A stretch of 64,000 bases of DNA from positions 186,001 to 250,000 of the forward strand of contig NZ_BCNB01000006.1 in NCBI RefSeq assembly GCF_001485575.1, written 5' to 3'. Within the stretch, counting starts at the first letter, position 1; every line of letters starts with the position of its first letter. Both the position numbers and the translations under genes were made by a program. This stretch comes from Haloarcula sp. CBA1127 (GTDB lineage: Archaea > Halobacteriota > Halobacteria > Halobacteriales > Haloarculaceae). Under the pieces are notes generated by a model that did not search any database, had not been told where the DNA came from, and saw only the letters and a program-made list of their open reading frames with translations. Shown here in pieces: positions 26,076-35,159 of this stretch.

Positions 26076-27494
26076 ATGGAAGTTAGAACGGCCGTCCTGA
26101 AGTTATTCTCCGGAAATATCGCACTCGCGATTATTGAGTTCGCGGCGGTTGCCGGATTCACTCGGGCCATGGGTACCGCAGCTATTGGCTCGTTTTTTCT
26201 TTTTCAGGCAGTCATTGGGATGCTCAATATCCCTGCTGATCTGGGCGTCTCAAAGGCGGTTGAAAAACAGCTTTCTGCTACTGCTCCGATGGGCGAAGTT
26301 CTCGGATCAGCACTCGCGGTAAAGACACTGCTGCTGCTGCCGTGGCTGGTCGGTCTGGCAGTATTTGCCCCGTATGTGGAACAGTATGTCGGCATCCCGG
26401 GCGTTGTACCCATACTGGTTGCAGGTCTCATCATCAGACAGGGTCGAGGGCTTGCGCTGCGCCTGCTCGCGGGGGAACTACAGGTTGATCGGAACGCAGC
26501 GGTGAAAGTACTCGGAAAGCTGACCTGGGTTGCAACGAGTGCCGTTTTCGTGGTAAATGGCATGGGTTCAACTGGCCTCGTTCTCGGGTTCGTGCTCGGC
26601 GACCTCGCGACCACGCTCGGAGCCATGGCTCGGCTCGACGTCAGCGTTGGCTGGCCCCGGCTGGACCGGGCGCGTGCACTCGTCGGGTTCGGGCGGTACC
26701 TGTTCGTTGGGAGTGTCAGCGGAATCGTCTACGAGTGGATCGACGTGGCGATCCTCCGTCTATTTGTCCCGGTATCGCTTGTCGGTGTCTACGAGATTGC
26801 CTGGCGGGTTGCCGCGGTCGCACTGCTGTTGACTAACGCTATCCGCACATCGTTATTCCCACAGATTTCAAAATGGCACGAACGGAATCGGTTTGACCGC
26901 ATTGAAGACGCCTTCCGTACCTGGGTTCAGCTATCGCTATATGCGACCATTCCAGCGTTCGCCGGCGCAGTCGTCCTTGGCCCCGACCTTTTGACAACTA
27001 TTTTCGGAAGTGCGGCTGCTGCGGGCTATCCTGTGCTGGTCGTGTTTATGCTGGAGAAGATTCTCCGGTCAGTACAGCTTGTTGTCGGCCCGGCGCTGTA
27101 CGCAATGGATGCGCCGCAACTGGGCTACCGGGGTAGTGTCGTCGCCATCGGTACGAACATTGTACTCAATCTTGCGCTCATTCCTGTCTTCGATATCCGT
27201 GGGGCAGCGGTCGCAACGACTCTGAGCGCGGCGGCGGCGGCCGTAGTGTCAATCTATTACGTGCGGCAGTTCGTCCGCATTCCGCTCCCCCGTACACGAA
27301 TCGTCTGGAGCGCTGTCGCGGCTGCACTGATGGCTGGTACGGTTGCACTGGTGATACGTCTCTTTGATCCCGGCTGGCTTCGTCTCAGTGTTGGACTCGG
27401 GGTTGGTGTGTTGAGTTACGGCGGGCTGTTGTTGGCTAACTCCGGTGTCAGAATCCAGTTACGGCAGGCTATACGCTCGCTTGGCTGGGCGTAG
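26076..27494 (+). CDS. Wzx-type oligosaccharide flippase (MATE/RfbX superfamily)
   Basis: A 472-residue protein with about 13-14 membrane helices. It begins LKLFSGNIALAIIEFAAVAG, with FTRAMGTAAIGSFFLFQAV next, matching the polysaccharide-biosynthesis flippase family. IRTSLFPQISKWHERNR and YPVLVVFMLEKILRS are family-like internal loops. It should flip a lipid-linked glycan across the membrane. Its 3' end overlaps the opposite-strand glycosyltransferase gene by 26 bases. Confidence 0.88.
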   Translation: MEVRTAVLKLFSGNIALAIIEFAAVAGFTRAMGTAAIGSFFLFQAVIGMLNIPADLGVSKAVEKQLSATAPMGEVLGSALAVKTLLLLPWLVGLAVFAPYVEQYVGIPGVVPILVAGLIIRQGRGLALRLLAGELQVDRNAAVKVLGKLTWVATSAVFVVNGMGSTGLVLGFVLGDLATTLGAMARLDVSVGWPRLDRARALVGFGRYLFVGSVSGIVYEWIDVAILRLFVPVSLVGVYEIAWRVAAVALLLTNAIRTSLFPQISKWHERNRFDRIEDAFRTWVQLSLYATIPAFAGAVVLGPDLLTTIFGSAAAAGYPVLVVFMLEKILRSVQLVVGPALYAMDAPQLGYRGSVVAIGTNIVLNLALIPVFDIRGAAVATTLSAAAAAVVSIYYVRQFVRIPLPRTRIVWSAVAAALMAGTVALVIRLFDPGWLRLSVGLGVGVLSYGGLLLANSGVRIQLRQAIRSLGWA

Positions 27495-28680
27495 CAGTTG
27501 GGAACAGCACCGCGGCGTGTTTGTTGACAACGGTATCCCAGTCATGCGCCTCGGCGGTCTCTCTGGCCGTGGTCTCTGTTTGACTGGCGAGAGCCGGATC
27601 ATTGAGACACTGCTCAATCGCCGAGCAAAGCCCTGTTGCGGTTCCATCGTACAAGATCCCATTGTGTCCGTCTGTAATCAGTCGCTGGTGTGGTGGAATA
27701 TCCGTTGCCATGACGACTGTCCCGGCTGCCATGTACTCAAGAAGTTTCGCCGGGAAGCTGATCCGATATGACTCGATGTCCTCTAGCGGAGAAATGGCCA
27801 CATCAGTCCGGGTCAACAGCTCTGGGACGTCACTGTGTGGCACTCGTCCGTACCAGACGATCTGGTCAGCCACTCCCAGCTGCGCAGCCTTTGCCTGCAT
27901 TGCATCAATGTAACCGGATTGGCCATCACCCGCGATATGGAACTCAAACGCCACACTACACTCTGCAAGCGCCTCAATAACATGTGGGAGACCCCTGGCA
28001 GCGCCAAGCGAGCCGACGTATGTCACAGTCAGTGGTCTAGAGAAGGAGTCACTGGTCTGTCGCCCGTCAGCTGGCTCGAACGTTTCAGTATCAACACCCA
28101 TCCCAATGACTGCCGCCGACGAGAGATCAAGCCCGTACTCCTGTTCGGTGACCTTGCGGATCCCTTCGGTCAGACAGGTTATCTGGTCACACCGCTGCAA
28201 GACCACCTTGACCGCGGCGGCGTACCCGGCCCAGATCATGACGGAGAGACGCTCTGCGGGCGACATATCTGCCTGTCTAGACGTGACAAAGTCACGCTTC
28301 TGTCGGACCGGAACCACCTGAAGACCAGCGACAAAGCGCGAATCGCCGGCAATAGCGCCAACCCAGGCCTGAACGAGGGTTCGCTGGAAGCCATAGGTTG
28401 CGTCGAATCGGTGCCGAGCCCCGAGTACGGCCGCGTACAGTGTGGCAATGATAAAGAACGCTATCGTCGAAATGAGGCGGGTGTTACCGGTACGGAGTGG
28501 ATGGTATACGACTGATGTGTTACCGCTATCCCCAGCATCGTGGTCTTTGTCGGCGCTACAGATGACATGAACAGTGTGCGCGGCTGCAAGCTTTGTTGAG
28601 ATATAGTGCGGGACGGTCGCGCTGAACGGTGACCTGACATCACGGTGATGAATCAGTAGTAGAGAGCGACGCTGTGCCAT
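27469..28680 (-). CDS. Glycosyltransferase family 4-like protein
   Basis: A 403-residue GT-B enzyme starting MAQRRSLLLIHHRDVRSPFS. The second Rossmann domain begins PLTVTYVGSLGAARGLPHVI, and the donor site is seen in SPLEDIESYRISFPAKLLEY followed by MAAGTVVMATD, an E-x7-E-like arrangement. It is the only gene of the island on the minus strand and converges on the flippase gene with a 26-base overlap. The ATG at 28680 is preferred; an in-frame upstream start adds 45 residues with no homology. Sugar specificity is unknown. Confidence 0.82.
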   Translation of the reverse strand: MAQRRSLLLIHHRDVRSPFSATVPHYISTKLAAAHTVHVICSADKDHDAGDSGNTSVVYHPLRTGNTRLISTIAFFIIATLYAAVLGARHRFDATYGFQRTLVQAWVGAIAGDSRFVAGLQVVPVRQKRDFVTSRQADMSPAERLSVMIWAGYAAAVKVVLQRCDQITCLTEGIRKVTEQEYGLDLSSAAVIGMGVDTETFEPADGRQTSDSFSRPLTVTYVGSLGAARGLPHVIEALAECSVAFEFHIAGDGQSGYIDAMQAKAAQLGVADQIVWYGRVPHSDVPELLTRTDVAISPLEDIESYRISFPAKLLEYMAAGTVVMATDIPPHQRLITDGHNGILYDGTATGLCSAIEQCLNDPALASQTETTARETAEAHDWDTVVNKHAAVLFPTATPSQASV

Positions 28681-28857
28681 CGGTTCAGGAGTTACAGACC
28701 CACTGGTGCGGGTTGAGTGCGTCGTGTGGTTATTCCTGCTATCATTTGCATCGAACGTCTCCGGTCGTGGTGATAAGTAAAGGGGAGTTATGCGTATACA
28801 ACCCGGTGCCCGCACGGGAAGTCAGCAATATCCACCCGACCTGACGCCGGTAAGGTG

Positions 28858-28870
28858 CGTATTATATAAT
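28858..28870 (+). promoter_or_regulatory. TATA-like promoter of the beta-helix gene
   Basis: The sequence gtattatataat lies about 25-35 bases before the ATG at 28894, with a short spacer after it, so the transcript would be leaderless or nearly so. This is one of the clearest TATA boxes in the island. Confidence 0.5.
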
Positions 28871-28893
28871 GTCCCAGACACCGACAGGCGGCA

Positions 28894-30216
28894 ATGACTG
28901 GAGGTCAGCGGACGCGACGGGGGTTTCTTAAAGGGACCGCCGCTACGGCCTTGACAGTCGGTATTAGCTATCCCGGGACTGTCACGACCCAGTCGCGATT
29001 TGAGACCGTCATCAACGCCATCGCAGCGGGCGCAGACCCCGATGGGTCGAAACGGGTCGACAGCGTCCTCAAGGGGTACACCGATGATGATACCCTCATT
29101 GAGTTCCCCGAGGGCACATACCGTCTCGGCTCCCTCAACGTTGGCCCGGTTCGTAACTTCGGTCTACGAGCGAAGCCCGAGGCACGGGTGTTGTTTGAGC
29201 CGGCGACACCAGCCAGCGAGCAACAGTCACTGATGGCATTCGAGGGTGTTGAGGACCTCCTTTTACAGGGGCTGGCATTTGACTTTTCACGAACGGGATT
29301 CGGAAACACTCTCAGGGTGATTGCCAATGGAGACTTTCTGGTTCAGGACATTGGACTCCGTGGTCAGTTGCCGGATCAGGACCGGACGACACCACACGTC
29401 GGGTTCCGGTTTGACGTGCGCGATCCGGATGCAACAGGGGTTGTGAGGGATGTCACTGCCCCTGACGGTGGACATCAAGGGGGAAACGGCGTTGGTATCT
29501 TCGTCGGCAAAGACCACGCGGGAACGCTCCGGTTTGAGAACTGCACTGTCGCCAACTTCCCCAATAACGGGCTCTACGCCTCCGCGCCGGGCCGGAGCAG
29601 TCAGAATTATACAGGTCGTGACGGCGTTGTACACGTCAAAGGCGGTCTGTACGCGAATAACAATATCGCAAACGTTCGGCTTGGATCAACCGGATCAACG
29701 GCTCACGGAGTCACGGTCCGCGTCGATTCGGTGCCACCACATCCGTCATTGGAGAAGCTAAACGTCCGAGGAATTAGGCTACGTGCCCAATCCGGACAGT
29801 TCGTTAGCGACTGTGACATCACCATCACTAGCGATGCAGGCCCCGGATTCGGTGCCATCGTCTATCACCCCGACCACGGCTCTTCGACCGTGCGCAACAC
29901 GACAATCCACGTCGACAAAGACGAGTACAATGCGGTCAGAGCCGTCAGTGGGGACAGTGGCGGCACCGGGGCACCAATTACGCTCCAGAACGTTAGTGTG
30001 ACTGGCGATGCAGCCGGCGGTACTGCCGTTGTTATCGCCGATCGAGACAGAACAGTACTGCGGGACTGCGTAATCAAGCAGTCGGGAGCGGGGCGGGACG
30101 GAATTAGGTTCACCAGTGCAGACAGATGCCTAGTGACCGACTCAACTATTCAGGTTCCTGGTGAGCCGCTTTCTCTCGTAAATTCATCTGTGCGGAAGGA
30201 TCGGCTTACTGTGTGA
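28894..30216 (+). CDS. Tat-secreted right-handed beta-helix protein
   Basis: A 440-residue protein with Tat motif TRRGFLK near residues 7-13 and a hydrophobic stretch to about 30, without a lipobox Cys. The rest shows the periodic short strands and Asn/Gly turns of a right-handed parallel beta helix (for example LRFENCTVANFPNNGLYAS and SDCDITITSDAGPGFGAIVY). Such folds include polysaccharide lyases, hydrolases and epimerases. It probably acts on or binds the secreted glycan; the catalytic residues cannot be assigned by eye. Confidence 0.75.
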   Translation: MTGGQRTRRGFLKGTAATALTVGISYPGTVTTQSRFETVINAIAAGADPDGSKRVDSVLKGYTDDDTLIEFPEGTYRLGSLNVGPVRNFGLRAKPEARVLFEPATPASEQQSLMAFEGVEDLLLQGLAFDFSRTGFGNTLRVIANGDFLVQDIGLRGQLPDQDRTTPHVGFRFDVRDPDATGVVRDVTAPDGGHQGGNGVGIFVGKDHAGTLRFENCTVANFPNNGLYASAPGRSSQNYTGRDGVVHVKGGLYANNNIANVRLGSTGSTAHGVTVRVDSVPPHPSLEKLNVRGIRLRAQSGQFVSDCDITITSDAGPGFGAIVYHPDHGSSTVRNTTIHVDKDEYNAVRAVSGDSGGTGAPITLQNVSVTGDAAGGTAVVIADRDRTVLRDCVIKQSGAGRDGIRFTSADRCLVTDSTIQVPGEPLSLVNSSVRKDRLTV

Positions 30217-30317
30217 AACTGTGACAATAAATTGAACAGTAGCTGGTAGTTACCTGGTCCAGAAACATGTGGTAGCCGTAATCACGCTTTATTGCATTAT
30301 TAGTAACGTACTCGTGA

Positions 30318-32042
30318 ATGGTCGAAAAGAGACATATACTACCCCACAGTTATCGTGGGGCCAGTTCATGTGCGGACTCTGCGAAAGAGGGACGATCACT
30401 ACTGACACGGAGACAACTACTGGGAAGCGTACTCGCTGCAGGTGCATTGCCGATGATCCCGAAAGCACTTGGGATACCATCTTCTCGCAATCTCGAAATC
30501 ATTTCAACGGACCAGCAAAGCGAGACTGGTTCCCTTGACGTGGACTACGAGTTCACAACAACAGGCGAGATCGTCCCGGTGAATAACGGCAAGAACGCCG
30601 CAGAGGCCAACGACAGCGTCGAACGAAACGACGACGAGACATGGACTGCAATTGGACAGACGGGCAATGGGTTCGGCGATAGCTACGAGATTAACGGTGT
30701 CGTTACCGATTTTAGTGCCAGTGGAAACTACGAAATCCGGCTGAACGGAGAGGTGATTACAGTCTCGGAGCTAGTTGCGCCTGCTGACCATTTCGTTGAG
30801 ATACAGACCACCGAAGACCCTTCTGAACTTGACTACGAACTGACGACGACAGGTGAGCCGATTCCGTGCACTGGTGATACGGAAGATGTCGCCGATGACA
30901 ATGACAGCATCGTCCGTAACGACGACAACACCTGGACTATTGACGGATATACTGGGAACGGCTACGGCGACCAGTACTACTTTTCGGGTGAGATTGTCGA
31001 TTTCGGGCCCGTTGAGACATTCGCTGCAGTATACGTTGACGGGGAGCAGATCGACCTCTCGCCGTTTGAACAGTCTCCAGAGCCGGCTGCAGAGATCGGC
31101 GGCGGGGACAGTTATACGAACACGGTTCCTGAGTCAGACGCCAGCTACGTGGTCGAGACTCTCTCCGAGTTGCTTACTGCACTGGATGCTGCCGGCCGCG
31201 GCGACATTGTCTACATTGCTGGCGACGCTACCATTGATGCCTCGCCAGTTACCGGCACTGACCGGCTAACTGTGCCTGCGGGAGTAACCCTCGCTTCTAA
31301 CCGGGGTATCGACGGCGCGTCAGGTGGCCAGATCTCCACCGGGGTCACCGATTATGAACACCTCATGGGTCTGGGCGAAGACGTGCGATTGACAGGACTC
31401 CGGATCAGTGGACCCGAAACCGGATATCGGGAGTACAGTACACCGGTATCCAGCGGCGTCACGGTCGAGGGAACAGGCTGTGAAATCGACAACACCGAGC
31501 TATGGGGATTCAACCACGCAGCACTCAAACTCCGAACATCGACACATATCCATCATTGCCACGTCCATGATAATCCGATGGGCGGACTGGGCTACGGTAT
31601 CCAGTGTTTAGACGGAGACAACACGCTTATAGAGTACAATCGGTTCGACTTTAATCGACATTCAGTTGCGAGTGGGACCGGACAGGCCGGATATGAAGTC
31701 CGATACAATCACTTTGGTGGCACCGAAACACCCTCGTATCAGGTCGGGACACACCAGCCCGGTGGGACGACGCTGTTGATCCATCATAACACCTTCACGC
31801 CCCTCCGTCACGTTGGCCGGCATCCTGAGGAGCCGGGCACACACATCAGCATCCGTGGCGTCCCCGAAGACCGCGGTGAGATCCACCACAACTGGTTTTA
31901 CAACCCAAAACAGCCATCGGCGGGTCGAGGAAACGAGGCAGTTATCCAGCCACATGTCGAATCGTTCGCCAACCTTCGTTTCGGAAACAACCACTACGGA
32001 CAGAACATTCCTGACAGCAATGTAGGGTGTCCTCGACGCTAA
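30318..32042 (+). CDS. Secreted beta-helix protein with duplicated N-terminal domain (pectate-lyase-like)
   Basis: A 574-residue protein with a 29-residue hydrophilic lead, then a Tat motif TRRQLLG (about 30-36). Two related beta domains follow, at about 70-150 and 170-250. They share D/E-Y-E-L/F-T-T-T-G-E, N-D-S-V/I and TGNGFGDSYE / TGNGYGDQYY. The C-terminal half (about 280-574) is a right-handed beta helix with HIHHCHVHDNPMGGLGYG, resembling pectate-lyase-type proteins. The duplicated domain may bind carbohydrate. No alternative start codon lies nearer the Tat motif, so the long leader seems real. Confidence 0.75.
   Translation: MVEKRHILPHSYRGASSCADSAKEGRSLLTRRQLLGSVLAAGALPMIPKALGIPSSRNLEIISTDQQSETGSLDVDYEFTTTGEIVPVNNGKNAAEANDSVERNDDETWTAIGQTGNGFGDSYEINGVVTDFSASGNYEIRLNGEVITVSELVAPADHFVEIQTTEDPSELDYELTTTGEPIPCTGDTEDVADDNDSIVRNDDNTWTIDGYTGNGYGDQYYFSGEIVDFGPVETFAAVYVDGEQIDLSPFEQSPEPAAEIGGGDSYTNTVPESDASYVVETLSELLTALDAAGRGDIVYIAGDATIDASPVTGTDRLTVPAGVTLASNRGIDGASGGQISTGVTDYEHLMGLGEDVRLTGLRISGPETGYREYSTPVSSGVTVEGTGCEIDNTELWGFNHAALKLRTSTHIHHCHVHDNPMGGLGYGIQCLDGDNTLIEYNRFDFNRHSVASGTGQAGYEVRYNHFGGTETPSYQVGTHQPGGTTLLIHHNTFTPLRHVGRHPEEPGTHISIRGVPEDRGEIHHNWFYNPKQPSAGRGNEAVIQPHVESFANLRFGNNHYGQNIPDSNVGCPRR
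30342..30360 (+). repeat. Hairpin CCCCAC/GTGGGG at the 5' end of the beta-helix gene
   Basis: The arms ccccac (30342-30347) and gtgggg (30355-30360) lie 24-43 bases inside the coding region of the 30318 gene, with a seven-base loop. Being close to the start codon, the hairpin could modulate translation. This is a structural observation only. Confidence 0.45.
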
Positions 32043-32096
32043 AAACAGGCTAAGGAGAACGTTACTAACACCCTAGATTCTGAAGACACCGCATCG

Positions 32097-33026
32097 ATGG
32101 GGACCGTCGTCATTTCGCTGGACGCCGAACTGGCATGGGGGTTTGTCGATTTCCCGGTGTTGCCGGACCGACGTCTCGCGCGCGCCCGAGAGATGTGGAT
32201 GGAGTTGCTGGACCTGTTCGAAAAATATGAGGTACCTGCCACTTGGGCGGTCGTTGGCCACCTGTTCCTAGAGGACTGTGATGGTCGGCACCCGGACCAC
32301 CCACTCGATGCGACGTGGTTTGACAGAGAGCGGTCATCAGAGCACGAAGACATGTGGTGCGCACCGGGCCTCATTGACGCGGTTGCCGACGCGACGGCAG
32401 ACCACGAGATCGCCTGTCATTCTTTTTCACATATTAATTTCCAGTCTAGCGGAGCCACAAAAGCGGTTGCGGCGGCCGAATTACGTCGATGTCGCAGGCT
32501 CGCCGACCGTTACGGGGTTGAACTATCCAGTTTCGTGTTCCCACGTAACCGGATTGCACACCGTGATGTGCTTGCAAGATCGGGGTTTCATTGTTACCGT
32601 GGGCAGCAGCCACAGCGCTGGCACACCGACAATCGGTTGACGCCACTGGTTCGGGCTGTCAGCGGCTCGCCGCTGGGCATTACTCCACCCATTGTCCACC
32701 CCCGTGTCGACGACCACGGGCTCGTTGAGATCCCGGCGTCACTGTTACTGTTTTGCTTCGAAGGGTGGGCTCGACAGATAACGGAGACACTGTGGGCGGA
32801 CCCCGTTGTCAAGATGGTCCAGCGAGGGGTTGATCAGGTCAACGGTAGTGATGGAATCTTCCACCTCTGGCTCCATCCCAACAATCTCATCAACGAGGCG
32901 GGGATCAAGCGGATGGAATCAGTGTTGTCATATATCGATCAAATGCGCGGCCCGGGTCTCGCAGTTCGAACGATGGAGACAGTCGCACAACGGACTGCCG
33001 GCTCGACCCCACAACAGAACTGGTAA
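32097..33026 (+). CDS. Polysaccharide deacetylase (NodB-type)
   Basis: A 309-residue protein. The NodB metal triad is visible: Asp9 in ISLDAELAWGF, with His108 and His112 in IACHSFSHINF. The sequence HLWLHPNNLINE near the C-terminus matches a later NodB motif. There is no signal peptide, so it should act in the cytoplasm, probably N-deacetylating a sugar on a lipid or nucleotide carrier. It lies between secreted beta-helix genes and glycosyltransferases. Confidence 0.87.
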   Translation: MGTVVISLDAELAWGFVDFPVLPDRRLARAREMWMELLDLFEKYEVPATWAVVGHLFLEDCDGRHPDHPLDATWFDRERSSEHEDMWCAPGLIDAVADATADHEIACHSFSHINFQSSGATKAVAAAELRRCRRLADRYGVELSSFVFPRNRIAHRDVLARSGFHCYRGQQPQRWHTDNRLTPLVRAVSGSPLGITPPIVHPRVDDHGLVEIPASLLLFCFEGWARQITETLWADPVVKMVQRGVDQVNGSDGIFHLWLHPNNLINEAGIKRMESVLSYIDQMRGPGLAVRTMETVAQRTAGSTPQQNW

Positions 33027-33188
33027 GCTCGTCTTTCGGCGGATAATGAACTTATAATTAACTGACAGTCAGCCATCGCCACACTATCTGTGGGAGTTAG
33101 CAGATAGATATGACACTATACATATGTGCGAAGCGGTCGAGCGGGGCCTTGGTGGGGCCGGTCGACTGTCTCAGCTTGATGGGTGAGG

Positions 33189-34181
33189 ATGTATAGAGGA
33201 CACACTGTTGGCGTGGTTGTCCCAGCCTACAACGAAGCAGGACTTGTCGGGACTGTTATTGATACAGTTCCGGCGTACGTCGACCGTATTTACGCTATCG
33301 ACGACTGCTCAACGGACGACACATGGACAGAAATTCTGGCACACGCAAGGCTGGACCGGGCAGACGCCCCGTCCAGCCCGGAGCAGACCATACAAACAGA
33401 TGGTGGGTTTGACCAGCGAGTCTGCCCGATACGCCATGAAACCAATCGCGGCGTCGGTGGCGCGATCAAAACGGGGTACCGCCATGCGTTGGAAGATCAC
33501 ATTGACGTGACTGCCGTGATGGGCGGTGATGGACAGATGGACCCAGCTATTCTCGACTCATTTCTCGATCCGATCATCGACGGCGAGGCGGACTACACAA
33601 AGGGCAACCGCCTCCATAGACCCGCGTATCGTGAAGCGATGCCTCGTGCCCGGCTTGTCGGCAATGCGATCCTCACAGCTTTGACAAGAATCGCCTCGGG
33701 CTACTGGGGGATAACAGACCCCCAGAACGGGTATACAGCGATCTCACGGCAGGCGTTATTGGCGATCGACCTTGACGAGATGTACGAGTACTACGGGTAC
33801 TGCAACGATCTGCTTGTGGAACTCAGCGTCAGTGAGATGCAGGTTGCAGATGTCCCGATGCCAGCGAAGTACGATGAAGCCGAATCGAGTATTCGTTATC
33901 GGGAGTACATCCCAAAGGTCTCGTGGCTGTTGGTTCGGAACTTCTGCTCACGGCTGGACCGAGCATACGTCCGGAAGGGGATCTACCCGCTCGTACTGTG
34001 TTATGTGGCTGGTTTCAGTGCGATCTGCGTCGGACTGGTCGCCGCCGTACTGGGGCTCACACAGGACACTGGATTTACAGCCGCAGCGCTCGCAAACCTG
34101 TTTGGCGTCATCGTCTTTTCGCTCGGGGTGGTCCTTGATCACCGGAAGAGTCCGGGGACAGAGGTGGGAGTACGTGACTGA
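33189..34181 (+). CDS. Glycosyltransferase family 2 with C-terminal membrane helices
   Basis: A 330-residue protein. The GT-A domain starts VGVVVPAYNEAGLVG and has the metal-binding acidic motif MGGDGQMDP (Asp114). About 250 residues of catalytic domain are followed by two membrane helices (about 260-285 and 293-315), like dolichol/polyprenyl-phosphate sugar synthases. It may charge polyprenyl phosphate with a sugar for the GT-C-like protein of the same island. The ATG at 33189 is chosen over a GTG six bases earlier. Confidence 0.87.
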   Translation: MYRGHTVGVVVPAYNEAGLVGTVIDTVPAYVDRIYAIDDCSTDDTWTEILAHARLDRADAPSSPEQTIQTDGGFDQRVCPIRHETNRGVGGAIKTGYRHALEDHIDVTAVMGGDGQMDPAILDSFLDPIIDGEADYTKGNRLHRPAYREAMPRARLVGNAILTALTRIASGYWGITDPQNGYTAISRQALLAIDLDEMYEYYGYCNDLLVELSVSEMQVADVPMPAKYDEAESSIRYREYIPKVSWLLVRNFCSRLDRAYVRKGIYPLVLCYVAGFSAICVGLVAAVLGLTQDTGFTAAALANLFGVIVFSLGVVLDHRKSPGTEVGVRD

Positions 34182-34235
34182 GTATGTCTATCGCGATCTG
34201 GCGGCCATTTCTGCCGCGAAGGGGACTGAATCCCG

Positions 34236-35159
34236 ATGAACGTTCTGCAGCTTGTGACAACCCGGCGGCCGTTTTTTCACAAGCAGGTCGAAGCGCTGGA
34301 GCGGCACGGCGTCAGCTGTACGGTTCTGGAGGTGCCCGGTGGCGACGAAGATACCCGGTCGCCGATGGCGTATCTCAGGTTCTACATAAAATCGCTCGGT
34401 GCCTTCCCATGGCAATACGACCTTGTCCACGCCAACTATGGGTTGACTGCGCCGATGGCACTGGCACAGCCAGCTCGTCCGGTTGTCCTGTCGTTATGGG
34501 GATCGGACATTTTCGGCCAGTACGACTGGCTGAGCCGCCAGTGTGCCACGCTTGCCGACGAAGTCGTCGTGATGTCCTCGACCATGGCTGACGCGCTTGG
34601 AGAACCGTGCCATTTGATCCCTCATTCCGTCGATTTCGAGCAGTTCGAGCCAGTCCAGAAGGAGACTGCTAGAGAGACGGTGGGCTGGGATGACGGCAAC
34701 TATCACGTGCTGTTTCCTTACGACCCCGACCGTGCCGAAAAGGACCACCCCCGGGCGGTTCGTGTCGTAGATGCGGTTAATGAGCGACTCGACACTCCGG
34801 TATCGCTTGAGGTCGTCCATGGGGTCGCCCACGAACAGGTCCCGATATATATGAACGCTGCAGATGCGCTCATACTGACCTCAACCCATGAAGGGTCACC
34901 GAACGCAGTCAAAGAGGCGCTGGCGTGTAATACACCAGTGCTCTCGCTGGATGTCGGCGACGTCGCGAGTCTGGTCGATGGAGTCTCTCGGTCTGCAGTC
35001 TGTGCAGACAACGAAGAACTCACGACGGCACTTACAGCGGCCCTCCAGTCATCAGAGACTGTCGACGGACGGGCCGCTGTTGAGCCGTTACGTCTGAATC
35101 GAATGGCAGAGCGTCTGACTGCCGTGTACCGCTCAGCTATCGACCGGAGGTGTACATGA
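34236..35159 (+). CDS. Glycosyltransferase family 4
   Basis: A 307-residue GT-B enzyme starting MNVLQLVTTRRPFFHKQVEA. The donor-site E-x7-E motif is LTSTHEGSPNAVKEALA. The acceptor half contains DLVHANYGLTAPMA. It is slightly short for the family but both halves are present. The stop overlaps the next ATG (ATGA), coupling it to the first FemAB-like gene. Confidence 0.86.
   Translation: MNVLQLVTTRRPFFHKQVEALERHGVSCTVLEVPGGDEDTRSPMAYLRFYIKSLGAFPWQYDLVHANYGLTAPMALAQPARPVVLSLWGSDIFGQYDWLSRQCATLADEVVVMSSTMADALGEPCHLIPHSVDFEQFEPVQKETARETVGWDDGNYHVLFPYDPDRAEKDHPRAVRVVDAVNERLDTPVSLEVVHGVAHEQVPIYMNAADALILTSTHEGSPNAVKEALACNTPVLSLDVGDVASLVDGVSRSAVCADNEELTTALTAALQSSETVDGRAAVEPLRLNRMAERLTAVYRSAIDRRCT

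Noticed and set aside
33027..33188. Possible small RNA gene between the deacetylase and the glycosyltransferase
   Set aside because: Only an A/T-rich patch and weak self-complementarity were seen, which is ordinary promoter sequence in this island.
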